Positions 42,997 through 51,273 of a stretch of 55,552 nt of DNA are shown here, one piece after another. The notes below the pieces were generated by a model that worked only from the letters and a program-made list of their open reading frames with translations, had not been told where the DNA came from and did not search any database. This stretch comes from an uncultured Collinsella sp. GTDB lineage: Bacteria > Actinomycetota > Coriobacteriia > Coriobacteriales > Coriobacteriaceae. Where the stretch lies: the NCBI GenBank assembly GCA_959026535.1, contig CAUFMB010000010.1:1-55552 (forward strand), given 5' to 3'. Numbering within the stretch: position 1 is the stretch's first letter; every line of letters begins with the position of its first letter. Both the position numbers and the translations under genes were made by a program.

Positions 42997-44063
42997 TGTG
43001 GGAAGCCGATGACTCTCAGGACCTGTGGGCGACGCCCGGCAACTCGCCGGCGGCATCCATGGCGCACGGTGAGCGCATGGTGGGCTCGGAGCTGACGCCC
43101 GAGGACCTCGATGTCGACCGTACCCTGCGCCCCCAGCGCCTGGACGACTACTGCGGTCAGGAGCACATCAAACAGAGCCTGCGCGTGCTCATCGAGGCGG
43201 CGCAGAGCCGCGGCGAAACGCTCGACCACGTGATCTTCTCGGGCCCTCCGGGTCTGGGCAAGACCACGCTGGCTACGGTTATCGCCAACGAGCTGGGTAC
43301 TCAGATTAAGACGACGAGCGGTCCGGCCATCGCGCGCACCGGCGACCTGGCTGCCATCCTTACCAACCTGCAACCGGGTGACGTGCTGTTTATCGACGAG
43401 ATACACCGTCTCAACCGCTCGGTCGAGGAAGTGCTGTATCCCGCGATGGAGGACTTTGCGCTCGATATCGTGATCGGCAAGGGTCCGGCTGCGCGTTCGA
43501 TTCGCCTGGATATCCCCAAGTTCACGCTGGTGGCGGCAACGACTCGCTCGGGCATGTTGACCGGCCCGCTACGCGACCGTTTTGGCATTTCGTATCGCCT
43601 GGATTACTACACCGTTGAGGAACTCGCCCAGATTGTGACGCGCTCGGCGACCATTCTGGGCGTGACGATCGACCATCCCAGCGCGCTCGAGATCGGCTCG
43701 CGTTCGCGCGGTACGCCGCGCCTCGCCAACCGTCTGCTCAAACGCGTGCGTGACTATGCGCAGGTGCGCGGCAACGGTCCAATTGAGCTTGATATTTGCC
43801 GTCAGGCGCTTGAGTTCTTCGAGATCGACGAGCTCGGCCTGGACTGGATGGACATTCGCATCTTGGAGACACTTGCCAAGACGTTCTCCGGCCGCGCCGT
43901 GGGTCTGACGACGCTTGCCAGCGCGGTGGGCGAGGACCCGGGTACGCTCGAGGATGTCTATGAGCCCTATCTGCTGCAGTGTGGCTTGATGATTCGTACA
44001 CCGCAGGGTCGCCAGGCAACCCTGCGCACATTCGAGCATTTGGGTATTGAACCGACCCTGTAG
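42996..44063 (+). CDS. ruvB: Holliday junction branch-migration ATPase RuvB
   Basis: RuvB is the AAA+ motor of branch migration. Walker A GPPGLGKTT near residue 84, Walker B LFIDEIHRL near 134, sensor 1 VAATTRSG near 180 and the arginine-finger region GPLRDRFG near 190 are all present. The C-terminal winged helix follows. ATG 42996 overlaps the ruvA stop; GTG 42993 is also in frame. The length is 355 residues. Last gene of the operon. Confidence 0.96.
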   Translation: MWEADDSQDLWATPGNSPAASMAHGERMVGSELTPEDLDVDRTLRPQRLDDYCGQEHIKQSLRVLIEAAQSRGETLDHVIFSGPPGLGKTTLATVIANELGTQIKTTSGPAIARTGDLAAILTNLQPGDVLFIDEIHRLNRSVEEVLYPAMEDFALDIVIGKGPAARSIRLDIPKFTLVAATTRSGMLTGPLRDRFGISYRLDYYTVEELAQIVTRSATILGVTIDHPSALEIGSRSRGTPRLANRLLKRVRDYAQVRGNGPIELDICRQALEFFEIDELGLDWMDIRILETLAKTFSGRAVGLTTLASAVGEDPGTLEDVYEPYLLQCGLMIRTPQGRQATLRTFEHLGIEPTL

Positions 44064-44141
44064 GAATGGGCTTGTTTTAGCGCATCTGTAGGCTATCGCT
44101 GGGCATCGGGTAAACATATCGCCGTCCGTCGGTTACGGGCG

Positions 44142-44169
44142 TTTTACTATTGCGCGCGCGTGCTATGCT
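44142..44169 (+). promoter_or_regulatory. Promoter of fhs
   Basis: TTTTAC (44142-44147) and an extended -10 TGCTATGCT (hexamer 44164-44169) are spaced 16 bases, about 40 bases before fhs. Confidence 0.55.
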
Positions 44170-44209
44170 GGATTGGTCTTTTTCTCATCCGGTAACGAAA
44201 GGACCGCCC

Positions 44210-45877
44210 ATGCCTACTGACATCGAAATCGCACGTTCTGTTACGCCGCTGCCTATTACCGAGGTGGCCAAGAACGCCGGCGTCGACGTTAAGCATCTGA
44301 TTCCGTACGGCTTCGACAAGGCAAAGGTCGACTATTCCCTGCTCAACGAGCCAACTGATCACCAGGCCAAGCTTGTCCTCGTGACCGCTATCAATCCCAC
44401 GCCCGCAGGCGAGGGCAAGACCACCACGACCATCGGCCTGGCCGACGGTCTGCGCCGTCGCGGCGTCAAGAGCGCCGTGGCCCTGCGCGAGCCTTCGCTC
44501 GGCCCCGTGTTTGGCGTGAAGGGCGGTGCCGCCGGCGGCGGTTGGGCCCAGGTCATCCCCATGGAGGACATCAACCTGCACTTTACCGGTGACTTCCATG
44601 CCATCGGTGCCGCCAACAACCTGCTGGCAGCCATGCTCGACAACCATATTCAGCAGGGCAACCAGCTCGGCATCGACGTTAAGCGCATCACCTGGAAGCG
44701 CGTTGTCGACATGAACGACCGTCAGCTGCGCCATGTTATCGACGGCATTGGCGGCAAGGCCCAGGGCGTGCCGCGCGAGGATGGCTTCGACATCACTGTT
44801 GCCTCCGAGGTCATGGCAATCCTGTGCCTGTCCACGAGTATCAATGACCTCAAGGAGCGCCTGGGCGAGATTGTTGTCGGCTACAGTTTTGCCGGCGAGC
44901 CCGTCCGCGCCCGCGACCTTAAGGCTCAGGGCGCCATGGCGGCCCTGCTCAAGGACGCGCTCAAACCCAACCTGGTTCAGACGCTCGAGGGCACGCCTGC
45001 GTTTGTCCACGGCGGTCCCTTCGCCAATATTGCCCACGGCTGCAACTCCATCATGGCCACCCGCATGGCCATGCGCTTTGGCGACGTCGCGATTACCGAG
45101 GCCGGTTTCGGCGCCGACCTGGGTGCCGAGAAGTTCCTCGACATCAAGTGCCGCATGACGGGCGTTCGCCCCAGCGCCGTCGTGATTGTCGCCACCGCCC
45201 GCGCGCTTAAGTACAACGGCGGTGTTGCCAAGGCCGACCTCAACGAGGAGAACCTTGAGGCCCTCAAGGCCGGCATGCCCAACCTGCTGCGTCACGTCGA
45301 CAACATTCAGAATGTCTACGGTCTGCCCTGCGTGGTCGCCATCAACCGCTTCCCGACGGACACCGAGGCTGAGCTCGAGCTCATCGAGTCCGAGTGCCAG
45401 AAGCTCGGTGTCAATGTGAAGCTGTCCGAGGTTTGGGCTAAGGGCGGCGAGGGCGCGCTCGACCTGGCCGATGAGGTCATGCGCCTGATCGAGCAGCCGA
45501 GCGAGCTCAAGTTTGCTTACGAGGACGGCGCCGATGTGGCCGACGCCCTCGAGGCCGTTGCCACCAAGGTCTACCGCGCCGACGGCGTCGACTTTACGCC
45601 GGCTGCCAAGCGTCAGCTCGCCGAGCTGCGCGAGAACGGCTTTGGCAACCTGCCGGTGTGCGTGGCCAAGACGCAGTACAGCTTTAGCGACAACGCCAAG
45701 GCCCTGGGCGCTCCCGAGGGCTTCCGCATCACCGTGCGCGAGCTCAAGGTTTCCGCCGGTGCCCACTTTGTGGTCGCACTGACTGGCAGCGTTCTGACCA
45801 TGCCGGGCCTGCCCAAGGTTCCCGCGGCCGAGAACATCGACGTCGACAACGACGGCAATATCACCGGCCTGTTCTAA
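44210..45877 (+). CDS. fhs: Formate-tetrahydrofolate ligase
   Basis: The enzyme joins formate to tetrahydrofolate with ATP, feeding one-carbon units to purines, serine or acetogenic routes. The ATP-binding stretch NPTPAGEGKTTTTIGLADGL lies near residue 63, followed by REPSLGPVFGVKGGAAGGG near 101. The DFHAIGAANNLLAAMLDNH segment is also typical. The length of 555 residues is normal. ATG 44210 follows GAAAGGA; the frame is open from 44150 without a signal. It is a single gene with its own promoter and terminator. Confidence 0.97.
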   Translation: MPTDIEIARSVTPLPITEVAKNAGVDVKHLIPYGFDKAKVDYSLLNEPTDHQAKLVLVTAINPTPAGEGKTTTTIGLADGLRRRGVKSAVALREPSLGPVFGVKGGAAGGGWAQVIPMEDINLHFTGDFHAIGAANNLLAAMLDNHIQQGNQLGIDVKRITWKRVVDMNDRQLRHVIDGIGGKAQGVPREDGFDITVASEVMAILCLSTSINDLKERLGEIVVGYSFAGEPVRARDLKAQGAMAALLKDALKPNLVQTLEGTPAFVHGGPFANIAHGCNSIMATRMAMRFGDVAITEAGFGADLGAEKFLDIKCRMTGVRPSAVVIVATARALKYNGGVAKADLNEENLEALKAGMPNLLRHVDNIQNVYGLPCVVAINRFPTDTEAELELIESECQKLGVNVKLSEVWAKGGEGALDLADEVMRLIEQPSELKFAYEDGADVADALEAVATKVYRADGVDFTPAAKRQLAELRENGFGNLPVCVAKTQYSFSDNAKALGAPEGFRITVRELKVSAGAHFVVALTGSVLTMPGLPKVPAAENIDVDNDGNITGLF

Positions 45878-45902
45878 GCCCGCCTCCCATAGCCGTTTGT
45901 CC

Positions 45903-45938
45903 GCCCCGTCGCGCCACCAAGGCCCGGCGGGGCTTTTT
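45903..45938 (+). terminator. Terminator of fhs
   Basis: GCCCCG (45903-45908) pairs with CGGGGC (45928-45933), with partial inner pairing, followed by TTTTT. It merges into a partial TGATCC-family repeat. Confidence 0.8.
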
Positions 45939-45960
45939 CCTTCGTCCCCAAGGGATCATT
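45936..45960. repeat. Partial TGATCC-family repeat
   Basis: TTCCTTCGTCCCCAAGGGATCA matches the right half of the units at 9089 and 22638. The left end (TGATCC) is missing. Confidence 0.5.
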
Positions 45961-46067
45961 TTTTGCGGCGGCAATGTTGCGCAACAAGAATGGGGATTTC
46001 TCCCGTACGGTGTAGTTGGAAGAACTGCGCGGGCGCATTGCGGCTGCGACGAGAGACGGGAGATGCG

Positions 46068-48101
46068 ATGTATTGCACCAAGTGCGGAGCTCAGATACCC
46101 GATGGCTCCACGTTTTGCACGAGCTGCGGGGCCCGCGTGGTTGGCGCCGAGGACCAGGCGGAGTCTGTGGCGTTTCCGGTGGAGGACGCGCCGGCTTCCG
46201 CTCCTGCGGGGCAGCACGCTCCTCAGGGTGTCTCGGCTCATATGGCGGCGCAGCCTCGTTATGAGGAGCCTATGACCGAGCCTGCCGAGGCCGCTCAGGC
46301 GTTTGTCCCGACGCCTCAGCCCAAGGAACCCAAGCACAGGGGCCGTATCGTTGCTGCCGTTATTGGCGGTGTTGTCGTTGTCGCTATCGTAGCGGCAATC
46401 GTCGTCGTGCCGCGCATCGGCTCGTCGTCCGAGGTGACTTCGGGCGGCAAGGGCTACGTTGTCTGCGCATGCGAGACCAAAGTGCTGCCCAAGAACAGCA
46501 AAGGAAAAAAGCTCAAGAGCTATACCGTCGAGCTGGCGCCCGCGAATGGCAAGGGGAAGAGCTACACCATTAAGGTCGATGGCGAGGACGGTTTTGCCAT
46601 GGAGGACTTTGGCGAGCTGCCCGACCAGAAATACCAGATGACCATCACCTCGGGCAAGGGCAAAAAGAAGAGCACGGCCACCATGAAGGTCGACTATACC
46701 AAGGAAGGTTCGGACGCCCCTAAGAGCGTTGAGCTCACGCAGTCCAAGAAGGAGGCCAAAGCCTCTGCCAAGGCAGCGGTCAAGACGGCAAAAGAGCTGT
46801 TCACCGACAAAATTCTCGAGTACCAAAAGAAGTACGGCGAGGGCGAGGCTGTTGAGATTGATGATTCTTCGATGTTTGGAACACGGGGCGTTGCCTACGC
46901 TAGGCTCATCGATTTTGACGGCGATGGCCAGGACGAACTGTTGATTGAGTACTCTGACGAGCCGATTGAAAACGACAATGGCGCCACTGCTGCCAAGGTA
47001 GAGGTCTGGGCTTATCGCGATGGTGAGATCGAGAAGGTATACGAGCCCGACACTCAGGTTTACACCATGTGCGCTGGCGTCTCGCTTTACGTATACGAAT
47101 ACGATGGTACCTATGGATTCAAACGGTATCTGCATGATGGGGAGACAATTAATTTCAAAGAAGTCCCCGATGGCTTTAACCAATCCCATGATGGCTACGA
47201 GTGCGAATTCAACGCCTATGACGGCAAATCATTTAGCGCCATTGTTGGCCCTGCGTCGATTGACGATTCGAAGGTGAAAGACATCAATGAAGTACGTGAG
47301 TTTGACGCTGAGTTGTTCAGCAGCGAGGAAGTTGTAGCAAAAAGCATCGCAACGGTGGCCACGACGCTGGAGCAGCTGAAATCGAAGGACGATGGCAGTG
47401 CGCAGGTGGGCTACGAGGCCGTTTCTGCCACGCAGGATGTTGACTTTACGGCTGCGGTTGGCGAAGGCCCGCTGAATCCGTCCCCCGATGACACGTGCCA
47501 GATCACGGCAACGTGGACCTATCCCCAGGTGAAGGGCCAGGGCGTTGGTGTCGCCAAGTTTAACAAGGATATGGTCCAGCTCGTTGCGGATACGCTCGAT
47601 GCGAGCAAGCAGGCCTCGATGGATGACGAGGACAGCCGCGTGACCATGATGTACACCGCCGAGATCGTCTCGATCGATGGCGATATTGCCTGCGTGCGCA
47701 CGTTCACCGACAGCTATCAACCTCCGTATCGATCGGAACGGGTGACGAGGTCGGCGTACTACAACCTCAAGACGGGTGAACAGGTTTCGCTCGAGGACTC
47801 GCTTGCGCAGCATGGGCTCTCGTTCGATACCCTCAAGAGTGAAGCCAAGCAGGCAATTAAGACGGCAAAGCCGGATATGGACTCCGTGTCCGAAGACAAC
47901 ATCGACGATGACGATAACTACACCGAGGACCATTTCTACTACGACGGCAAGGGCTATATCGTTGTCCTCGATACTGGCGAGTTTGACTGCATGGCATGGG
48001 ACACGCACGACTTGGTTGCGCACGCCTTCGACTCGAGCTATTCCTGCGGTCAGGATGTAACGCCCGAGCGAGCCAAGGCTACATATGTGCCCAACGAGTA
48101 G
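46068..48101 (+). CDS. Zinc-ribbon membrane-anchored protein with RsiV/DUF3298-like domain
   Basis: The 677-residue protein starts with a double zinc ribbon (MYCTKCGAQ and TFCTSCGARV) in the cytoplasm. A Pro/Ala/Glu-rich linker and one membrane helix follow (VIGGVVVVAIVAAIVVVP, near residue 100). The outer part has a Lys-rich segment, then FDGDGQDELLIEY near 285, an FG-GAP or calcium-loop-like motif, and a C-terminal region (VSLEDSLAQHGLSF; HFYYDGKGYIVVLDTGEF) like DUF3298/RsiV proteins. Such proteins are envelope-associated; some RsiV members bind lysozyme. The specific role is unknown. ATG 46068 gives the zinc ribbon as the first feature, with GACGGGAG upstream. Single gene with a terminator. 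Confidence 0.75.
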   Translation: MYCTKCGAQIPDGSTFCTSCGARVVGAEDQAESVAFPVEDAPASAPAGQHAPQGVSAHMAAQPRYEEPMTEPAEAAQAFVPTPQPKEPKHRGRIVAAVIGGVVVVAIVAAIVVVPRIGSSSEVTSGGKGYVVCACETKVLPKNSKGKKLKSYTVELAPANGKGKSYTIKVDGEDGFAMEDFGELPDQKYQMTITSGKGKKKSTATMKVDYTKEGSDAPKSVELTQSKKEAKASAKAAVKTAKELFTDKILEYQKKYGEGEAVEIDDSSMFGTRGVAYARLIDFDGDGQDELLIEYSDEPIENDNGATAAKVEVWAYRDGEIEKVYEPDTQVYTMCAGVSLYVYEYDGTYGFKRYLHDGETINFKEVPDGFNQSHDGYECEFNAYDGKSFSAIVGPASIDDSKVKDINEVREFDAELFSSEEVVAKSIATVATTLEQLKSKDDGSAQVGYEAVSATQDVDFTAAVGEGPLNPSPDDTCQITATWTYPQVKGQGVGVAKFNKDMVQLVADTLDASKQASMDDEDSRVTMMYTAEIVSIDGDIACVRTFTDSYQPPYRSERVTRSAYYNLKTGEQVSLEDSLAQHGLSFDTLKSEAKQAIKTAKPDMDSVSEDNIDDDDNYTEDHFYYDGKGYIVVLDTGEFDCMAWDTHDLVAHAFDSSYSCGQDVTPERAKATYVPNE

Positions 48102-48128
48102 GGCAAAGCGGCAGGTAATGATCTGAAC

Positions 48129-48171
48129 AGTCCCCGGTGACGCAAAACACAGCGCCGCCGGGGACTTTTTT
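48129..48171 (+). terminator. Terminator after the zinc-ribbon membrane protein gene
   Basis: AGTCCCCGG (48129-48137) pairs perfectly with CCGGGGACT (48158-48166), with a further inner pairing, followed by a run of six T ending at 48171. Confidence 0.85.
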
Positions 48172-48222
48172 GATGCAAATTGGCTCCGAAACAAGCTATC
48201 TGGGCCAGCCACGCCACGAAAA

Positions 48223-48362
48223 GCGCCCATCTACTACGTTTACCAGGGTTGGACCGACCATGGAGCGTTTTTTAACAATGCGGCAAGACGTTTACCTGCG
48301 GTTTTGTTAACACAGATATGGCTATGGTTGGCACCCTTGGGTTAAACGTAGTAGATGGGCGC
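48223..48362. repeat. 140-bp imperfect palindrome with perfect 20-base ends
   Basis: Ends at 48223-48242 and 48343-48362 are exact reverse complements over 20 bases (GCGCCCATCTACTACGTTTA). Further inward, GGTTGGACCGACCATGG faces CTATGGTTGGCACCC, and TTAACAATGCGGCA faces TGCGGTTTTGTTAA, so most of the element folds back. AAAA precedes it and TTTTTT follows. No open frame is inside. It looks like a MITE-size or REP-like unit. Confidence 0.8.
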
Positions 48363-48393
48363 ATTTTTTGGTTCACAGCCCAAGAAGGGATCA

Positions 48394-48630
48394 TTAGCCG
48401 CGCTGGAGGCCGAAGAGTTTGGCGTTGCGCTCGGCGACCATCATGTTGATGTCGGCGATTTCCATCTCGCCGTCAATGTAGGGCTGGTAGGTGCCATATG
48501 GATCGCCGGCTCCCAAGCTGCAGCTTCCGCAGTTGTCGCAACTGCCGTTACCGCAGCCCGCGAGCGCTAGCTTGATGATCTCCTCACGCTCGGCACGCGT
48601 CGTGTCCTTGATGAGCTTGCTTTTTGCCAT
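48394..48630 (-). CDS. Small conserved Cys-rich protein
   Basis: The 78-residue protein has CGNGSCDNCGSCSLG near residue 26, a Cys group that could hold a metal or Fe-S centre, followed by the conserved YQPYIDGEMEIADINMM. Similar small clostridial and coriobacterial proteins are often mislabelled as a PurH protein; the real IMP cyclohydrolase is more than 500 residues, so that name is wrong. GAGGAA lies 4 bases before the start on this strand. It diverges from the gene at 48767. Role unknown. Confidence 0.7.
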   Translation of the reverse strand: MAKSKLIKDTTRAEREEIIKLALAGCGNGSCDNCGSCSLGAGDPYGTYQPYIDGEMEIADINMMVAERNAKLFGLQRG

Positions 48631-48766
48631 AACGTTCCTCGATTCGATTGTGACCGTCGCCGCGCATGTCTTGTAGATACCGGCGGGCTTTGCCCATCAT
48701 AGGCTTTTGCGCGGGTAGAATGCATGGATAACTTGATGCTTACGGGCGACGGAAAGGAAACGTTGC

Positions 48767-49723
48767 ATGGACCAGGATAAGACGACCGTAATGGGTGGCT
48801 ACGGCTCCCCGCGGACGGGCAATGGCGCCGATGAGACCCGCGTCGTGCCGAATCCCAGCTACGCCTCGCCCGATGCGACCCAGGCCTCGGCCGATCCCAC
48901 GCGCGTTGTGAATTACGGAAACGCAGCGCAGGACCCGTATGGTGTCTCGTCGCAGAGTCCCTACGGCAACGCGGCGGCAGACCCTTATGATGACCTGCTG
49001 CAGAATCCCATTCCGCAGCCTCAGCAGACGACATATATGCCGCGCACGGCACAGCCGCGCTACGAGTCGCGCGACCGATATGCGCGCGAGCCGTATCGTG
49101 AGTATCCCAAGTCCATCCCTCAGTATGGCGAGGACGAGGAGAAGAAGCCTTCGCGTTCGTCGAGCGTGATCAAGAAAATTCTGATCGTGCTGGCGATCTT
49201 CTTTGCCCTGTCGGTTGTGTTTGCCATCGTGTCGGGCATGCTCAACAAACGGGGTGCCACGACTGATACCACGGCCGAGCAGACCGAGACTACCCAGTCC
49301 GGCACTGTCGACCTGAGCGATATCCCGGGTCAGTACTGGTCCAACGCCAAGAAGCTCCTCAAGTCGCGCGGGGCCGATCTTTCGAATGCCGTGATTCTGA
49401 CCGACGACGGCTCGACGCCCGTTGTCGATGCCAACTGGGTGGTTACGTCTGCATACTACAACGGCGATGGCAACCTGGAGGTCCAGCTCACGCGCAAGGG
49501 CAGCTCGTCGGGTAATGCGTCCGGCGACCAGGGCGGCGCGGACAGCTCGAGCTCCAACACGCTGGAGGACCTGAGCAACAAGGCGCAGGAGCTGGGGGAT
49601 ACGGTCCAAGAGCTGACCGACCCGGCTCAGAACCTCGGCGATACCGCACAGAACCTGGGCGATATGGCAACGAACGCCTGGGATGCCCTGCAAAACGGCA
49701 TTTCGGGCGCGCAGGGGAACTAG
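48767..49723 (+). CDS. Membrane-anchored protein with disordered N-terminus
   Basis: The 318-residue protein begins with about 130 residues rich in Pro, Tyr, Gln and Asp that include repeats such as NYGNAAQDPYG and PYGNAAADPYD. One membrane helix follows (IKKILIVLAIFFALSVVFAIV, near 135-155). The outer part has a small domain around SGTVDLSDIPGQYWSNAKKL, whose form recalls a PASTA-like domain, and a tail of repeats of the type LGDTAQNLGD. The role is unknown; the layout fits an envelope or cell-wall sensor. A GGAAAGGAA stretch precedes the ATG, and TAGAAT at 48716-48721 may be its -10. Confidence 0.65.
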   Translation: MDQDKTTVMGGYGSPRTGNGADETRVVPNPSYASPDATQASADPTRVVNYGNAAQDPYGVSSQSPYGNAAADPYDDLLQNPIPQPQQTTYMPRTAQPRYESRDRYAREPYREYPKSIPQYGEDEEKKPSRSSSVIKKILIVLAIFFALSVVFAIVSGMLNKRGATTDTTAEQTETTQSGTVDLSDIPGQYWSNAKKLLKSRGADLSNAVILTDDGSTPVVDANWVVTSAYYNGDGNLEVQLTRKGSSSGNASGDQGGADSSSSNTLEDLSNKAQELGDTVQELTDPAQNLGDTAQNLGDMATNAWDALQNGISGAQGN

Positions 49724-49752
49724 CGGCCGAGCGGCTAGAGCCTTAGCAGTTC

Positions 49753-49823
49753 AAAAAAACGGGGCGCAGGATCGCGTGACCGGGCGCGTAGGCGCGTTGG
49801 TCGGCGGTCCTGCGTCCCGTTTT
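49753..49823. terminator. Bidirectional terminator between convergent genes
   Basis: AAAACGGGGCGCAGGA and TCCTGCGTCCCGTTTT pair almost perfectly around about 36 bases. The stem is flanked by A-runs on the left and T on the right, so it can end transcripts from both sides. Confidence 0.8.
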
Positions 49824-49831
49824 GCTGTCGA

Positions 49832-51013
49832 TCACAGCTGCTCGGCCGGCCGGTCGGGCGAGCTAAAGCCGGAGTCAAATGTGACGACGCACGAGACATC
49901 GGGCCGGCGCTCGTGCACGATGCGCGTGACGAGCTCCAGCAGCTCCTCGTCGGATATGTCAAAGCCGTCGGGACGCACCAGGTCAAACGAAACGAACCCG
50001 TCGTGCTCGTGCAGGTCGTGGATGGAGAGCGTGGGGTCGATTTGCGCTATGCCGCGCTTGACCCAGCCACGCAGGTCGTCGCCGGTGGTGGCGATGGGGT
50101 CGCAGTGTAGCGTGATGTCGATGCCCATCTGATGCTTGATGTCGTGTTCGATGGTGTCCAGGATCTCGTGATGTTCAAACGCATCGCCCTCGCCGGGCAT
50201 TTCCACGTGTGCGCTGGCAAATTGCCGACCGGGACCGTAGTCGTGCACCATGAGGTCGTGCGTGCCTAGGACCTGCGGATATGACATGATCTTGTCGCGG
50301 ATTGCCTGGACGAGCTTGGGGTCGGGCGCTTGCCCCAACAGCGGGCTGATGGCGTCGCGCACCAGGCCCATGCCGCTGATGCAGATGAAGATGCCTACGC
50401 CCAGGCCCGCCCAGCCGTCGAGGTCAAAGCCTGTCGTTTGCGAAATAAGCGCTGCGGCCAGGACCGAGGCCGAGGCAATGACGTCGTTTTTGGAATCCTG
50501 CGCCGTGGCGATGAGCGTCTCGGAATCGATACGGTTGCCCAGCGTGCGGTTGAATGCCGCCATCCAAAACTTGACGAGCATGGACAGGACAAGGGCTGCC
50601 ATGGAGAGCGCCGAATACGCGGTGGGGGAGGGCTTGATGATCTTGGTGACCGACTCCAGGATCAGGTTGATGCCGACGGCGCAAACGAGAACGGCGACAA
50701 ACAAGCCGGCGAGGTACTCGTAGCGGCCGTGGCCATAGGGGTGCCCCTCGTCGGCCGGGCGGCTGGCAAGGCGAAATCCGAGCAGGCTCACGATGTTGCT
50801 CGAGGCATCGGAGAGGTTGTTGAAGGCATCGGCGATAAGCGAGACGGAGCCCGCGAGCAGACCAGCTATGCCCTTGGCCAGGCACAGCGTGATGTTGAGG
50901 CCGATGCAGATGAGGCTTGCGGCAAAACCCGCGTTGGTGCGGCAGGAGGTATCGACCGGCTCGCTTTCGCTGCCGGGAACAAGCGTATGTACCAGCCGAT
51001 TTACAAATAGCAT
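49832..51013 (-). CDS. Cation diffusion facilitator family transporter
   Basis: This is a proton-coupled divalent-metal exporter of the CDF type. The N-terminal half has six hydrophobic segments with family motifs SVSLIADAFNNLSDASSN near residue 60 and HPYGHGRYEYLAG near 95; DSKNDVIAS near 178 holds the other metal residues. The first site reads D-x3-N-x3-D, as in Mn/Fe-leaning or mixed CDFs, so the metal is uncertain. The C-terminal half is a long cytoplasmic metal-sensing domain (HDLMVHDYGPGRQFASAHVE). ATG 51013 is preferred because GAGGAGAT lies upstream on this strand; the frame opens at 51067. The length is 393 residues. Confidence 0.92.
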   Translation of the reverse strand: MLFVNRLVHTLVPGSESEPVDTSCRTNAGFAASLICIGLNITLCLAKGIAGLLAGSVSLIADAFNNLSDASSNIVSLLGFRLASRPADEGHPYGHGRYEYLAGLFVAVLVCAVGINLILESVTKIIKPSPTAYSALSMAALVLSMLVKFWMAAFNRTLGNRIDSETLIATAQDSKNDVIASASVLAAALISQTTGFDLDGWAGLGVGIFICISGMGLVRDAISPLLGQAPDPKLVQAIRDKIMSYPQVLGTHDLMVHDYGPGRQFASAHVEMPGEGDAFEHHEILDTIEHDIKHQMGIDITLHCDPIATTGDDLRGWVKRGIAQIDPTLSIHDLHEHDGFVSFDLVRPDGFDISDEELLELVTRIVHERRPDVSCVVTFDSGFSSPDRPAEQL

Positions 51014-51227
51014 GGCGTATCTCCTCGCATTCTTATTAAGGGGATAGTGTAGCTCGCACAGACGCAACGTGTACCGATGCTCAGAAAATGCAGCAATGGT
51101 CTGCCGGCGCTAACGGGCGCGAGGCGGAGGGGGACGACTGCCCGCGCGCCTTCGAGTTCACTGCGCCTTCCCGTCCGACCGAGTGCTCCATTTTGGGCCA
51201 CATGGGTATGGGCACGCGTCGATTTGC

Positions 51228-51246
51228 TCGACATACTTAATGTCGA
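51228..51246. promoter_or_regulatory. Candidate operator before the zinc-ribbon gene
   Basis: TCGACAT (51228-51234) and ATGTCGA (51240-51246) form a perfect inverted repeat with a 5-base spacer, 27 bases before the start codon. Confidence 0.35.
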
Positions 51247-51273
51247 CAGCCCTGTGCAAAGGAGGACGTTTCC

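Noticed and set aside
48394..48630. PurH as the name of the small Cys-rich protein
   Set aside because: At 78 residues it cannot be the bifunctional purine enzyme, and no PurH motif is present.
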